A stretch of 64,000 bases of DNA, from contig CP066204.1 of NCBI GenBank assembly GCA_016237705.1, positions 1,734,001-1,798,000 of the forward strand. Direction: 5' to 3'. Positions within the stretch are counted from its first letter, which is position 1. Each line of letters begins with the position of its first letter. Shown here in pieces: positions 1 through 8,678 of this stretch. A program made the translations under genes and the position numbers. The notes beneath the pieces were generated by a model that saw only the letters and a program-made list of their open reading frames with translations, had not been told where the DNA came from and did no database searches. This DNA comes from Aerococcaceae bacterium zg-252 (GTDB taxonomy: Bacteria; Bacillota; Bacilli; Lactobacillales; Aerococcaceae).

Positions 1-563
1 GGAGCGACTTCACTAGGATACGGAGTTCCACTTAATACCAGCTTATCAATTTTAACATCATGCTCTTTTAGGTAAAGTCTCGCTAACATCGAACCCATTG
101 AATGTCCATATAAATAAATTGGTAAATCCGGATACAAAGTTTGTCCGAAATCTGTTACTAATGCTAAATCACTAATCAATTCATTGAAACCATTTAAGTA
201 GCCTTTTGGATATTTTGTTGTTAAAGAACGACCATGTCCACGATGATCATTGGCAATGACGGCATATCCCTTTTGATTCAAAAATTGGATTAAAGGTGCA
301 TAACGACCTTGATGCTCCAAAGCCCCATGTACAATTTGGACAAGCCCTCTAGGCTCTTTCACGTCATAACACTTCACAAATAACGGAAAATTACCACTTG
401 CTTTTAAGCGATATTCTGTTTCTCTTTTTCTTACTTTACTCTCATCTAAAATTTGCACCGGTTGTATCTTACCACGATGAAACCAACGTTTCTGTGCGTA
501 AAATATTTGTGGTAAAGCAATCGCAACACCTGCTGCCAATCCTAAAAATCGTTTAATTTTCAT
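1..563 (-). CDS. alpha/beta hydrolase (lysophospholipase / serine aminopeptidase S33 type), truncated at window edge
   Basis: The reading frame opens at an ATG at 563 behind a GAGGG-type ribosome site and stays open to the window edge, giving the first 187 or so residues. The N-terminus is a short hydrophobic stretch (LGLAAGVAIALP) that could anchor the protein or act as a signal. It then carries the S33 hydrolase hallmarks: an HG oxyanion region (VQIVHGALEH), NDHRGHGRS, and the nucleophile elbow GHSMG with its serine. The catalytic Asp and His lie outside the window. The likely role is hydrolysis of monoacylglycerol, lysophospholipid or a related ester; the substrate cannot be read from the sequence. 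Confidence 0.85.
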   Translation of the reverse strand, partial: MKIKRFLGLAAGVAIALPQIFYAQKRWFHRGKIQPVQILDESKVRKRETEYRLKASGNFPLFVKCYDVKEPRGLVQIVHGALEHQGRYAPLIQFLNQKGYAVIANDHRGHGRSLTTKYPKGYLNGFNELISDLALVTDFGQTLYPDLPIYLYGHSMGSMLARLYLKEHDVKIDKLVLSGTPYPSEVA

Positions 564-691
564 CTTTATATACCCTCCTCGTCATACCAAAGATTCATAC
601 ACCTATTCTCTTTACTATTAGTTTAACATATTTCGACTACGACTCCCAACAAATGAACCGACACATTCTGTACAACATTCTTCCGTAATAC

Positions 692-720
692 AAAAAGGAG
701 TTGGGCTTTACCCCAACTCC
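692..720 (-). terminator. Rho-independent terminator of the phnD-like gene
   Basis: A 9-bp stem (697-705 with 712-720, GGAGTTGGG against CCCAACTCC) has a 6-nt loop. On the minus strand it is followed by a run of five T. It lies 29 bp beyond the stop of the binding-protein gene. Confidence 0.85.
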
Positions 721-748
721 GATAAGGAAGTATTGTATAAATTAAAGA

Positions 749-1786
749 TTAATTTCCGTTGTTTTGTTCACGTAAAATACGTTGTGCTTCACGCTCTGTT
801 TCATAATCATCAGCCGATGCTGGTTTGTAACCTTCATGACTGTAAATAGCGATAACTTTTTTCCCTTCTTCTGTTTGAGAAATATTAATTAACGCTTGTT
901 GGAATGCTTTCTTAAATTCTGGTGTCATAATATCTGATGCTAAACTTACAGAAATTGTATCATTGTAAACATTTGGTGTTACACCGATAACATTTGTTTC
1001 TTCCCAGATAGATACTTTACGACCCATGTCTTTCGTCCAGTCATCAGCATTATCTGAACGTAAATCAGCATATCCTACCATAACGTCTACTTGTTCAGCA
1101 GCTAAACGTGCAACAGCACTACCGTATGATTCAGCTTGAACTACATTTGATAAATCAGAAAGTGATTTACCTTCAAATTGTTTACCTAACCAAATAGATG
1201 GGTAAATATAACCTGAAGATGATGATGATGACATAACTGCCCATTTAGCACTGTCTAAATCTTCCCATGTTAATTTTTCACCAGCATTGATTTTTGCAGC
1301 TAATTCTTTACCTTTAGCTGACGGTCCAGCGATAATTAACCCTTTGTAATAAGTTACTTGATCTTCTGTACGCTCAGTTGGTTTGCCGTCATTCCAATCA
1401 GCTGGATTTTCAGAATCTTTATTCAATCCTCTTCGTGTTGACGTTAAAATAACTTCCATTTCATCTTCATATAAAACAAAAGTTCCTCCAGGAATAAAAC
1501 CAGCGTCAGCTGTACCTGCTGCTAAAGCTTCACCTGCTGCTTCGTAGTTTGTACCTACTGTAATATCTACTGCTCCTACTTTAAAGCCTAATTTAGCCAA
1601 TTCATCAATTAATAATTGTTTCAATGGCTCTGTTGTTGTGATAATATCTTCAGGATCACGAGACGGAACGAACATTAAACGTAATGTTTCAATTTCTTCT
1701 TCTGCACTTACCTTTGTAGCAAATAAACCTGTGAACAATGTTGCGACTAAACTTAATAACGCGACATAACGCCATACTTTTGTCAT
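749..1786 (-). CDS. PhnD-family phosphate/phosphonate-type substrate-binding protein (orphan)
   Basis: This 345-residue exported protein has a Sec signal (residues 1-28, ending VSA) and a periplasmic-binding fold of the PhnD/PF12974 family: a DITVGTNYEAAGEALAAG segment, GFIPGG, and a Ser-rich SSSSSSGYIYPS loop matching the family's ligand-binding SGY loop. Homologues deliver phosphonate, phosphite or similar oxyanions to a PhnC/PhnE ABC transporter. No phnC or phnE lies beside it, and a terminator follows directly, so it is monocistronic. Gram-positive binding proteins are usually lipoproteins, but the signal has no lipobox cysteine, so the protein is either released or attached some other way. 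Ligand is unknown. Confidence 0.8.
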   Translation of the reverse strand: MTKVWRYVALLSLVATLFTGLFATKVSAEEEIETLRLMFVPSRDPEDIITTTEPLKQLLIDELAKLGFKVGAVDITVGTNYEAAGEALAAGTADAGFIPGGTFVLYEDEMEVILTSTRRGLNKDSENPADWNDGKPTERTEDQVTYYKGLIIAGPSAKGKELAAKINAGEKLTWEDLDSAKWAVMSSSSSSGYIYPSIWLGKQFEGKSLSDLSNVVQAESYGSAVARLAAEQVDVMVGYADLRSDNADDWTKDMGRKVSIWEETNVIGVTPNVYNDTISVSLASDIMTPEFKKAFQQALINISQTEEGKKVIAIYSHEGYKPASADDYETEREAQRILREQNNGN

Positions 1787-1796
1787 GAGAAAATTC

Positions 1797-1880
1797 CCTC
1801 CAAAATAATGTTATGAGTGAGTTCCCTAGAATACTTGACTCCAGTGCCCTACTCAACTTCATTATAACAAACGTTTTTTC
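1797..1880 (-). promoter_or_regulatory. Extended -10 promoter and possible structured leader of the phnD-like gene
   Basis: Reading the minus strand, TGTTATAAT forms an extended -10 about 70 nt before the start codon; no convincing -35 is seen. The leader can fold into TGAGT/ACTCA and CTGGA/TCTAG helices around an asymmetric internal loop, followed by the GGAGGG ribosome site. It matches no riboswitch class I recognise. The rest of the 355-bp gap up to 2141 holds only the terminator of the next gene. Confidence 0.4.
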
Positions 1881-2081
1881 AGGTTGGTAGGTGCTCTAAG
1901 GCTTTTCAGCAAATATTCTCGTAACAAAACTTAGATACTCATTCAAAGCCCGTCATTATCACTTTTTCACCCCATAAAAAACACGAACATTTAAAAGACT
2001 GCAAGTTAATATTGTTAGATTCACTATTTTTTCACATGAATGGTGTGGACATGGGCGTAAAACTTAGGATTTTACTGAAGT

Positions 2082-2123
2082 AAAAAAATAGTACATGAAG
2101 TTAATCACCCAACTCCATGTACT
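2082..2123 (-). terminator. Rho-independent terminator of the CsbD-like gene
   Basis: A 13-nt arm at 2090-2102 pairs with 2111-2123 (one mismatch), and a T-rich tract follows on the minus strand. Confidence 0.85.
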
Positions 2124-2141
2124 TGATTTTAATTCGACTTA

Positions 2142-2357
2142 TTATTTGTCAAAGATGTTTTTTACACCGTCAACAGCACCTTTAATCGTTTCTGATACAT
2201 CATCAGCTGCTTTTGATACTGATTCAACTGTTTGAGCAGCTTTTTCTTTTAGATTTTCTAATGTCGATTCAACTGCACCCTCTGCTTCAGTATGTTTATC
2301 TCCTAAAGCTTTACCTAATAATTCTTTACCTTTTGCTGTTAATTCTTCTAATGACAT
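2142..2357 (-). CDS. CsbD-like small stress-associated protein
   Basis: This 71-residue, highly charged, Cys- and Trp-free protein is rich in Ala, Glu and Lys. It begins with an ELTAKGKELLGKALGDKHTE segment that resembles the CsbD/YjbJ pattern (GKxKELxGKxxGDxxxEAEG), followed by an amphipathic Ala-rich helix. CsbD-type proteins are induced by general stress in many bacteria, but their molecular role is not settled. The start is fixed by AAGGAGTG just upstream. It is a single-gene unit with its own terminator. Confidence 0.65.
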   Translation of the reverse strand: MSLEELTAKGKELLGKALGDKHTEAEGAVESTLENLKEKAAQTVESVSKAADDVSETIKGAVDGVKNIFDK

Positions 2358-2421
2358 ATTATAACACTCCTTTTATTCAGCTAGTCTTATTATACCGTAC
2401 CATTCCTATTTTCTCAAATTA

Positions 2422-2754
2422 TTACTGTATAAATGATTCAATAAATTTATCTAATTGGTCACGGTCACGAGCTTTTTGAGCTAACGAAATATTTTGTGGG
2501 TTCAAATAAATACGCACCACTTCTTCTTGGCTATCAGTTAAAGCAACGATTGCTTCTCCCTCTTCTTTATGCCGAATACGTTCGACCACTGGATAGCGTG
2601 TTGATAAAAATTCGTTTATATCTTCGGCAACTGCTTCTCGTAAAATACGATACATCTCTGCTTGCGGCTCTGGTATCATATAGGCATCAATTTGCACAAA
2701 GGCTTCTTTTGATTGTTTTTTCTGTGACTGTTTCTCTCTTTTTTTATTTGCCAT
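2422..2754 (-). CDS. hypothetical protein, Lys-rich N-terminus
   Basis: This 110-residue soluble protein starts 8 nt after the stop of the upstream HAD phosphatase, so the two are probably cotranscribed. The first 17 residues are almost all Lys, Arg, Gln and Ser, which suggests a nucleic-acid or ribosome contact. The rest is a mixed alpha/beta domain with no motif I can name. No Cys, signal or membrane segment is present. Function unknown. Confidence 0.7.
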   Translation of the reverse strand: MANKKREKQSQKKQSKEAFVQIDAYMIPEPQAEMYRILREAVAEDINEFLSTRYPVVERIRHKEEGEAIVALTDSQEEVVRIYLNPQNISLAQKARDRDQLDKFIESFIQ

Positions 2755-2762
2755 ATTTTCAC

Positions 2763-3605
2763 CTACCGTTTAATAACATATTGTTCCATAAAACGTGCCT
2801 CAGCATCGTCTACTAATTGCTCTAAAACATCAATAACTGCCTGACTTTCATTATCGCCAATTTGATAGTGACTATGCAATACTAAATCTTGGTCAGCATT
2901 TGCCATTGCGACACTATAAGTTGCCTCTGACATCATCGTTTGGTCGTTCAAACTATCACCAAACACTATTGTTTCATCTTTTGAAACATTTAACTGTTGT
3001 TGCAACCATGCAACTGCTCTTCCTTTACCACCTTGTCGATGATAAATATCAATCCATTCATCGCCACTCGTCACGATTGAGATATCTGAAAATTTATCTT
3101 GAACCGTACGAACTATTGCCTTATTTTTTGCTAGAGTATGGCGACTATAAATCGCAATTTTAACAACTGGCGCATCATTAGGCAATTGGCTAAACGAATC
3201 AAGATGTTCAACTTGGTTATTGTAACGCATCACTTTATCATAAGCAGGACCCGATGTTTCTCTAAAATAAGTAGTCATCCCTGTACTCATATTCAAATAG
3301 TATCCGTCCATTTCATCAAAATAATTCGCTAAACGTAGCACCAAATCTTTTTCCATGCCTACAACACGTTGTACTTTTTGATTAATCATCAAATAATTTC
3401 CATTATCAGCAGCAAAATGCAACTTAGACTGCGTTTCCTCATCGAAAAATTCTGTCAATTTATGATACGAATTTCCACTCGCAATGCAAATTGTCATACC
3501 TAACGAAATCAGTTTAGGTATAACTGCCGCAAACCGCTCTCGGTCATAACTTTTGTCACGTCGCAGTAAAGTTTGGTCCATATCAATACAGATTAACTTA
3601 ATCAT
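2763..3605 (-). CDS. Cof-type HAD-IIB family phosphatase
   Basis: This 280-residue cytosolic hydrolase has all four HAD motifs: DMDQTLL (residues 8-14, nucleophile Asp8 and acid Asp10), the motif II serine in CIASGNS, a motif III lysine in VVKIAIYSR, and GDSLNDQTM (motif IV Mg2+ ligands) near residue 217. The cap between motifs II and III is type IIB, as in Cof/YidA proteins, which dephosphorylate sugar phosphates, FMN or related metabolites. The specific substrate cannot be inferred. It lies upstream of and probably cotranscribed with the 110-residue hypothetical gene. Confidence 0.9.
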   Translation of the reverse strand: MIKLICIDMDQTLLRRDKSYDRERFAAVIPKLISLGMTICIASGNSYHKLTEFFDEETQSKLHFAADNGNYLMINQKVQRVVGMEKDLVLRLANYFDEMDGYYLNMSTGMTTYFRETSGPAYDKVMRYNNQVEHLDSFSQLPNDAPVVKIAIYSRHTLAKNKAIVRTVQDKFSDISIVTSGDEWIDIYHRQGGKGRAVAWLQQQLNVSKDETIVFGDSLNDQTMMSEATYSVAMANADQDLVLHSHYQIGDNESQAVIDVLEQLVDDAEARFMEQYVIKR

Positions 3606-3700
3606 TATATTATCCCTTTCATATCACAATCTCTCCGAGTGATTAAATTATACCAAATAATCGTCTTAGACGCTAATGAGGTTTTGCAAATAATCATTTC

Positions 3701-3732
3701 AAAAAAGCCTTGGAGCTACTCGCCCCAAAGCT
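3701..3732 (-). terminator. Rho-independent terminator (aldo/keto reductase gene)
   Basis: An 8-bp stem, 3706-3713 with 3725-3732, is flanked by A/T runs on both sides, so it could act bidirectionally. It lies just after the aldo/keto reductase stop. Confidence 0.75.
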
Positions 3733-3763
3733 AAAAAATCATTTCTCTTTCGCATCATCATAC

Positions 3764-4681
3764 TTATGGCAATACGTTCCCTGCACTGCGATAAATGTCA
3801 TACCACTCTTCACGGCTCAACTGCACTTCACTAGCTTGTGCCATTGATGCAATGCGCTCCGGATTCATCGAACCAACAATCGGTTGCATCTTAGCTGGAT
3901 GACGCATAATCCATGCCATAACCATTGCTTCAAAAGATACACCTTTGTCTTTGGCATATAAATGCAAAGTAGTCGTTAATTTCTGATATTTCGGATGCTC
4001 CATAAATAACCCTTGTCCTAAATCAACTTGAAACGGTGACCATGGCTGAATCGTCATTTCGTGCAGACGACTAAATTCTAATAACCCACCAGTATGATTA
4101 ACCGATGCATCATTTAACATATTCACATTCAAACCCTCATCAATTAACGGCGTATGTGCTGGTCCAAATTGTAATTGGTTTACAGCTAAAGGTTGCGTGA
4201 CAAAATGCTGTAATAATTCAATTTGCGCTCGATTTTGATTACTAACACCAAAATACCGCACTTTACCACTTTCAAATAATGTATCAAAAGCAGCAGCTAC
4301 TTCTTCAGGCTCCATTAATGTATCTGGACGATGTAATAATAAAAAGTCCAAATAATCTGTTTGTAACCTTGATAAAATTTGCTCAACAGATGATACAATA
4401 TGCTCTTTTGAAAAATCAAAGAATCCTTTACGGATACCCACTTTTGATTGCAAAAAGATATCACTACGTTGAATGGCTGTTTGACTTAACCCTTGTGCAA
4501 AAATAGTTTCTGATTGACCACCCCCATAAATATCAGCATGGTCAAAAAAATTAATGCCTACATTATACGCTGTTTCAATTACTTTCGCTGCCTCTTGTGT
4601 AGTTAAAGCTGCCATTCGCATACAACCATGTGCTAATTGACTTGCTTTAACCGGTGTTTTCCCAATATTAATTGTCTTCAT
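3764..4681 (-). CDS. aldo/keto reductase family oxidoreductase (YcsN/YdhF-like)
   Basis: This 305-residue NADPH-dependent carbonyl reductase has a TIM-barrel pattern. The catalytic set is visible: Asp and Tyr in NFFDHADIYGGGQSE, Lys in LQSKVGI, and His in LLLHRPD. The C-terminal cofactor region includes QPIVGSMNPERI. It is closest in pattern to Bacillus YcsN and E. coli YdhF. The start follows TTGGAGGA. It ends before galM on the same strand with a 63-bp gap, so a link to galactose use is positional only; the true substrate is unknown. Confidence 0.88.
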   Translation of the reverse strand: MKTINIGKTPVKASQLAHGCMRMAALTTQEAAKVIETAYNVGINFFDHADIYGGGQSETIFAQGLSQTAIQRSDIFLQSKVGIRKGFFDFSKEHIVSSVEQILSRLQTDYLDFLLLHRPDTLMEPEEVAAAFDTLFESGKVRYFGVSNQNRAQIELLQHFVTQPLAVNQLQFGPAHTPLIDEGLNVNMLNDASVNHTGGLLEFSRLHEMTIQPWSPFQVDLGQGLFMEHPKYQKLTTTLHLYAKDKGVSFEAMVMAWIMRHPAKMQPIVGSMNPERIASMAQASEVQLSREEWYDIYRSAGNVLP

Positions 4682-4744
4682 TCACTATCCTCCAAATATT
4701 TAAAATAGAGCTAGAACCCACTTCATTCTAGCTCATTTCACACT

Positions 4745-5791
4745 CTATACTTCAAGCTCAAGTCGATACATAGTTGAACTACGATAAACTTCTTCCGGAC
4801 GCAAGATTGTATCGCCGAAATAGCCATAGGTAGTAGCTCCCGGAACATTTTGCGTTTCCAATGTAATACCAGCAAATTGCTCTAATGGATGACCCCAAAT
4901 TTCATCAATCGCCACTAAATAACCATGCGTATAAATAACCACTGCCACTTCATCAGTCGTCATGACAATACGACGTTTCGTATCCGCACAATAAATTTCT
5001 GCATGAACAGAATCTGTTTTATCTAATACAAACGGATGATCAAATCCTTTGGTAAATACAAATTGTGGTTCAGCAGATTCAATACAATCAGCTAATAATT
5101 GAGGCTGCCGCAAATCGAATACCGTTCCCTCAACTGACGCAATCGGCCCAACCGGTGTAGTATCTTCTTTTAATGGCAAATAACGACTACTATTTACTTT
5201 TAATGTATGATTGGTCGCCGGCTTTTTGTTATCGCCATTTAAATTGAAGTACACATGATTAGTCGGATTAAATAAGGTCGCTTTATCCGTTGTCGCTTCA
5301 TATGTCACACGCCATTCATTTTGCTCATTAAACGAATGGATAACTGTTAATCTCAACTCACCAGGATACCCATTTTTCCCATCGGGGACAACCAAGGTAA
5401 ACACTATACGAACTTCATCTGCAAATTCTTCAATTGTGTAATCAAATAATTGTTCATCAATCGAGTTAGGGCCACCATGGAGATGATTGGCACCATTATT
5501 GAGTGGCAATTGATAATTTTCTCCGTCAATTGAAAACTGACCTTTTTCAATACGACCAGCTACACGTCCAACCGTTGAACCATAGTAACTTCCTGATTCA
5601 AACACATCACTTGCTGTATTATGACCTAAAATAATTTGTTCGTACTCACCCGAATTAGTTTGAATCCCCCAACGATTGATACGTGCCCCTAAATTTGAAA
5701 AGCCAATTTGCACACCTTGTTGATTCGTAATTAAAATTTCATCATATTGTTGCTCTTGAAAAGTACCAAATGGTTTTACTTCAACCTTCAT
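4745..5791 (-). CDS. galM: aldose 1-epimerase (mutarotase)
   Basis: This 348-residue enzyme interconverts alpha- and beta-anomers of galactose or glucose, supplying alpha-D-galactose to galactokinase. Family motifs are clear: GSTVGRVAGRI, NNGANHLHGG with the substrate-binding His, NPTNHVYFNLNG with the catalytic His near residue 180, and a C-terminal ITLETQNVPG with the catalytic Glu. Length is typical. It lies downstream of galK, separated only by a 131-bp repeat element, and the two are probably one transcription unit. Confidence 0.93.
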   Translation of the reverse strand: MKVEVKPFGTFQEQQYDEILITNQQGVQIGFSNLGARINRWGIQTNSGEYEQIILGHNTASDVFESGSYYGSTVGRVAGRIEKGQFSIDGENYQLPLNNGANHLHGGPNSIDEQLFDYTIEEFADEVRIVFTLVVPDGKNGYPGELRLTVIHSFNEQNEWRVTYEATTDKATLFNPTNHVYFNLNGDNKKPATNHTLKVNSSRYLPLKEDTTPVGPIASVEGTVFDLRQPQLLADCIESAEPQFVFTKGFDHPFVLDKTDSVHAEIYCADTKRRIVMTTDEVAVVIYTHGYLVAIDEIWGHPLEQFAGITLETQNVPGATTYGYFGDTILRPEEVYRSSTMYRLELEV

Positions 5792-5809
5792 ACTGACAAT
5801 CTCCTATTC

Positions 5810-5923
5810 TGGTTCGTTCGGGCAGCCTCGACGTCCACTTCAAAAACCGCCTCTGTGCGTTTTATGCACGCCGTTGGTTTTCTCCAGTGGTTCGAGGCTG
5901 AACGCCCTCTCTCTCACCATGTT
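5810..5923. repeat. Intergenic palindromic repeat, copy A (galK-galM)
   Basis: This is the best-preserved copy of a dispersed family. Nested complementary arms fold the whole element into one long hairpin: AGCCTCGA 5824-5831 with 5892-5899, CCACT 5835-5839 with 5886-5890, AAAACC with 5876-5881, and GTGC 5855-5858 with GCAC 5866-5869. It begins at the galK stop codon and ends just before the galM ribosome site. Confidence 0.85.
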
Positions 5924-7093
5924 CTAAACTTCTAAAGCACGAGCACCGTCGCCCACTTGTGCTACATAAAATTCAGCTGGATAACCTACCGTATTTTCGT
6001 ACACCGCTTGAATCGCAGATTGGATTGCTTCTACTTTGTCCTTATTCACTAACGCAATCGCACAACCACCCATTCCAGCTCCAGTCATACGTGCACCTAA
6101 TACACCCGGTTGTTCCCAAGCAGTATGCACTAAAGTATCTAATTCTAACCCTGTTACTTCATAATCATCACGCAAACTAATATGTGATTCATTCAATAAT
6201 TGACCAAATCGTACTAAGTCACCTGACGTCAACGCTTCTTTCGCTAATTTTGTTCGTTCATTTTCATAAACAGCATGTTTAGCACGACGCTCTAATACTT
6301 CGTCGTCAATCAAATGACGGTTTGCTTCAAATTGTTCAATTGTCAATTCGCCTAGTGCCTTAATGTCCAGTTCAGCTTGCAAACGGCGTAAAGCCTCTTC
6401 ACATTGACTACGACGCTCATTATAATTCGATTCCACTAACTCACGACGTTTTTTAGTATTCATAATTAAAACAACATTATCACCAAATTCAGCCGGTACT
6501 AACTCATATTCCAATGTATTAGTATCTAAATAAATAGCTTGCTCTTTCGCTGCCATACCAATCGCAAATTGGTCCATAATGCCTGAATTAACACCGATAA
6601 AATGATTTTCAACACGTTGACCGATTTTCACTAATTCAACACGGTCAATATCAAAGTTAAATAAGTTCTCAAGTGTTACCCCTACTAATAATTCAAGTGA
6701 TGAAGAAGAAGATAAACCAGACCCATTTGGAATATTTCCATAGATTAAAATATCGAATCCTTTATCGACATGATAGCCTGCTTCTCCTAAATATTTAATA
6801 ACACCTTTAACAAAGTTCGTCCAACTATCTTCTTTGCGATTAACTAATTCAGATAACTCAAACGAAATAATCCCTACTTCGTCAAAATTCATCGAATAAC
6901 ACCGCACAGTTGTGTCATCACGTAAGGCTGCTACAGCATATGTACCATTCGTAATCGCACAAGGAAAAACTCGTCCACCATTATAATCTGTATGCTCACC
7001 AATTAAATTAATACGTCCCGGTGCAAAAAATACTTTGCCGTCCTCTCGTTTAAAGACTTCCGTAAATTTTTCTTTTAGTGTTTGACTATTCAT
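5924..7093 (-). CDS. galK: galactokinase
   Basis: GalK phosphorylates alpha-D-galactose at C1 using ATP. GHMP-kinase motifs are in order: [15 protein letters not shown] near the N-terminus, the ATP loop GSGLSSSSS around residue 120, and [12 protein letters not shown] near the C-terminus. I take the ATG at 7093 as start (389 residues) because AGGAGGG sits 6 nt upstream; a longer frame back to 7156 adds a hydrophobic stretch with no family match. No galT or galE is found in the window, which raises the question of how Gal-1-P is used. Confidence 0.94.
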   Translation of the reverse strand: MNSQTLKEKFTEVFKREDGKVFFAPGRINLIGEHTDYNGGRVFPCAITNGTYAVAALRDDTTVRCYSMNFDEVGIISFELSELVNRKEDSWTNFVKGVIKYLGEAGYHVDKGFDILIYGNIPNGSGLSSSSSLELLVGVTLENLFNFDIDRVELVKIGQRVENHFIGVNSGIMDQFAIGMAAKEQAIYLDTNTLEYELVPAEFGDNVVLIMNTKKRRELVESNYNERRSQCEEALRRLQAELDIKALGELTIEQFEANRHLIDDEVLERRAKHAVYENERTKLAKEALTSGDLVRFGQLLNESHISLRDDYEVTGLELDTLVHTAWEQPGVLGARMTGAGMGGCAIALVNKDKVEAIQSAIQAVYENTVGYPAEFYVAQVGDGARALEV

Positions 7094-7173
7094 TCGATAC
7101 CCTCCTAAGAATACTAATGCAAATGTTAAGTAGAAAAAATATAATAACTCTTTCAACTTAACAGGATAATCTC

Positions 7174-7202
7174 ATTATATAACTAATTTGAAATCGCTTC
7201 AA
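7174..7202 (-). promoter_or_regulatory. galK promoter with overlapping palindrome
   Basis: The -35 TTGAAG (7197-7202) and -10 TATAAT (7174-7179) are 17 bp apart on the minus strand. TGAAATCGCTTCA (7189-7201) overlaps the -35 and is palindromic. It resembles a catabolite (cre) or GalR-type operator but is one base short of the cre consensus. Confidence 0.6.
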
Positions 7203-7225
7203 TAATTTTCAAAAAAAATACTTTT

Positions 7226-7927
7226 TTATCCATCATCTTCCTCATACACTTCTAGCTCCTCTCGAACACTACTTGATGTAAGCATTAAAGCGTACAACGT
7301 CTTATATAATTCCGGTTTACGCAATTTGACAAAAGTATGTTTGAATAATGCCCCCTGCCCCAATAAATCAGAAAAATAAAAACAGTTATTATGCTGACAT
7401 TTACGGATGATTGTTTCAGATTCATACATTTCATTAATTAATGTAATATCTCCTTGACGATAGTCAGCCTCAGTTTTCAATTGAAATAATTGATTACACA
7501 CACACCAAAATTCTTTCCAATCAATATGAGAAAAATATTGATATAAACATTCTATGGGCACCTTATCAAAAAAAGAATCTTGTTTTCCATACAATAAATT
7601 TTCAAATTGTGAATGATTCGGTTTCCAATGGAGTAACGTATTACAAAACACAGTCTGCCCCTTTTGATGTTCACTAACGCTAATATAATGAAACTGATTA
7701 ATTGAAGATAATATTTTATTTTGAATTAAAAATCCACGCATTACCCATTCAGCATAAAAATAATATTGCGACTGCGTATGAACCAGCGGAAATCTTGTAA
7801 AATGATAGGCGTTATCAGGATGGTACATCAATTGACACAGCAGTTTCTGCTGACACGCAACTTCTTTTGTGCCATAACAAATCGGAACAAATAGACTATA
7901 TCCATAAATATTTCGTAATACTCCCAT
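7226..7927 (-). CDS. hypothetical protein, Cys- and aromatic-rich
   Basis: This 233-residue protein has an unusual composition: rich in Tyr, Phe, His and Cys (ten Cys, some in patterns such as FWCVCNQLFQL), with an acidic tail ending EVYEEDDG. I see no catalytic motif, signal peptide or clear membrane segment. It has its own GGGAGG ribosome site and an AT-rich upstream region with TATAAT-like boxes. Codon use looks more AT-biased than neighbouring galK, consistent with acquired DNA, though I have not measured this. Function unknown. Confidence 0.65.
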   Translation of the reverse strand: MGVLRNIYGYSLFVPICYGTKEVACQQKLLCQLMYHPDNAYHFTRFPLVHTQSQYYFYAEWVMRGFLIQNKILSSINQFHYISVSEHQKGQTVFCNTLLHWKPNHSQFENLLYGKQDSFFDKVPIECLYQYFSHIDWKEFWCVCNQLFQLKTEADYRQGDITLINEMYESETIIRKCQHNNCFYFSDLLGQGALFKHTFVKLRKPELYKTLYALMLTSSSVREELEVYEEDDG

Positions 7928-8030
7928 GCAAATCCTCCCTTTACTTTATATCGTGTATATATTATTCTTTTTATAATTTTATATTATAATGTTAACATAT
8001 TTGATAACTTATTTCAATTGCCTTGTACAT

Positions 8031-8067
8031 AAAAAAACACCTGAGAACTAGCTAATTATCCTCAGGT
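8031..8067 (-). terminator. Rho-independent terminator of rlmH
   Basis: The stem ACCTGAG (8039-8045) with CTCAGGT (8061-8067) is followed by seven T on the minus strand. Confidence 0.85.
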
Positions 8068-8099
8068 AAAATCTATTGATTAAACTAATAAAATCAAAC

Positions 8100-8579
8100 T
8101 TATTTATGATACGCATGCCCATTAATAATACGAAACGCACGATAAATTTGCTCCACTAAAATCAATCGCATCAATTGATGTGGTAAAGTAATCCGACCAA
8201 AACTAACTCTTAAATTCGCTCGTCTTTTTAAACGCTCTGCTAAGCCTAATGAACCACCAATAATAAACGTTACCTTGCTATCACCATAGATTGCATAATC
8301 ATTTAGTTGTTGGGCTAATTCTTCCGAAGAGATAAGTTTCCCCTCAATTGCTAGCACGATTACTTTACGCTGTTCATCTAGACGTTGTGCAATTTTATCT
8401 GCTTCTTTTTCCAATACTTGATTTATCTCTACCTCACTCATATTTTCATCAGTCGACTCATCACTCACTTCGATAACCGATACTTTCGCATAAGCTTGTA
8501 GTCGTTTGAGATACTCATCAATTCCTTGTTTTAAATACTTTTCTTTCAATTTGCCAACACAAATAATTTCAATATTCAT
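8100..8579 (-). CDS. rlmH: 23S rRNA (pseudouridine-1915-N3)-methyltransferase RlmH
   Basis: RlmH is a SPOUT-class enzyme that methylates pseudouridine 1915 in helix 69 of 23S rRNA, using S-adenosylmethionine on the assembled 70S ribosome. The family pattern is present: N-terminal [15 protein letters not shown], the SAM-binding knot segment [15 protein letters not shown], and the C-terminal [28 protein letters not shown] with its terminal Tyr-His. I chose the ATG at 8579 (159 residues, as in Bacillus) because it carries GGAG; the extra seven residues of a longer frame are not conserved. Confidence 0.95.
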   Translation of the reverse strand: MNIEIICVGKLKEKYLKQGIDEYLKRLQAYAKVSVIEVSDESTDENMSEVEINQVLEKEADKIAQRLDEQRKVIVLAIEGKLISSEELAQQLNDYAIYGDSKVTFIIGGSLGLAERLKRRANLRVSFGRITLPHQLMRLILVEQIYRAFRIINGHAYHK

Positions 8580-8678
8580 CTTTATTTCTCCAATTATCAC
8601 ATTCTTTATATCTAATCATAGCATTATTTGCAATTTTTTTGTATGATTAAATTAATGATTCACGAACGGAGTGTTTTT

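Noticed and set aside
5924-7156. Longer galK start at 7156 with a hydrophobic N-terminus
   Set aside because: The extension has no ribosome site and no family homology, while the ATG at 7093 has AGGAGGG at ideal spacing.
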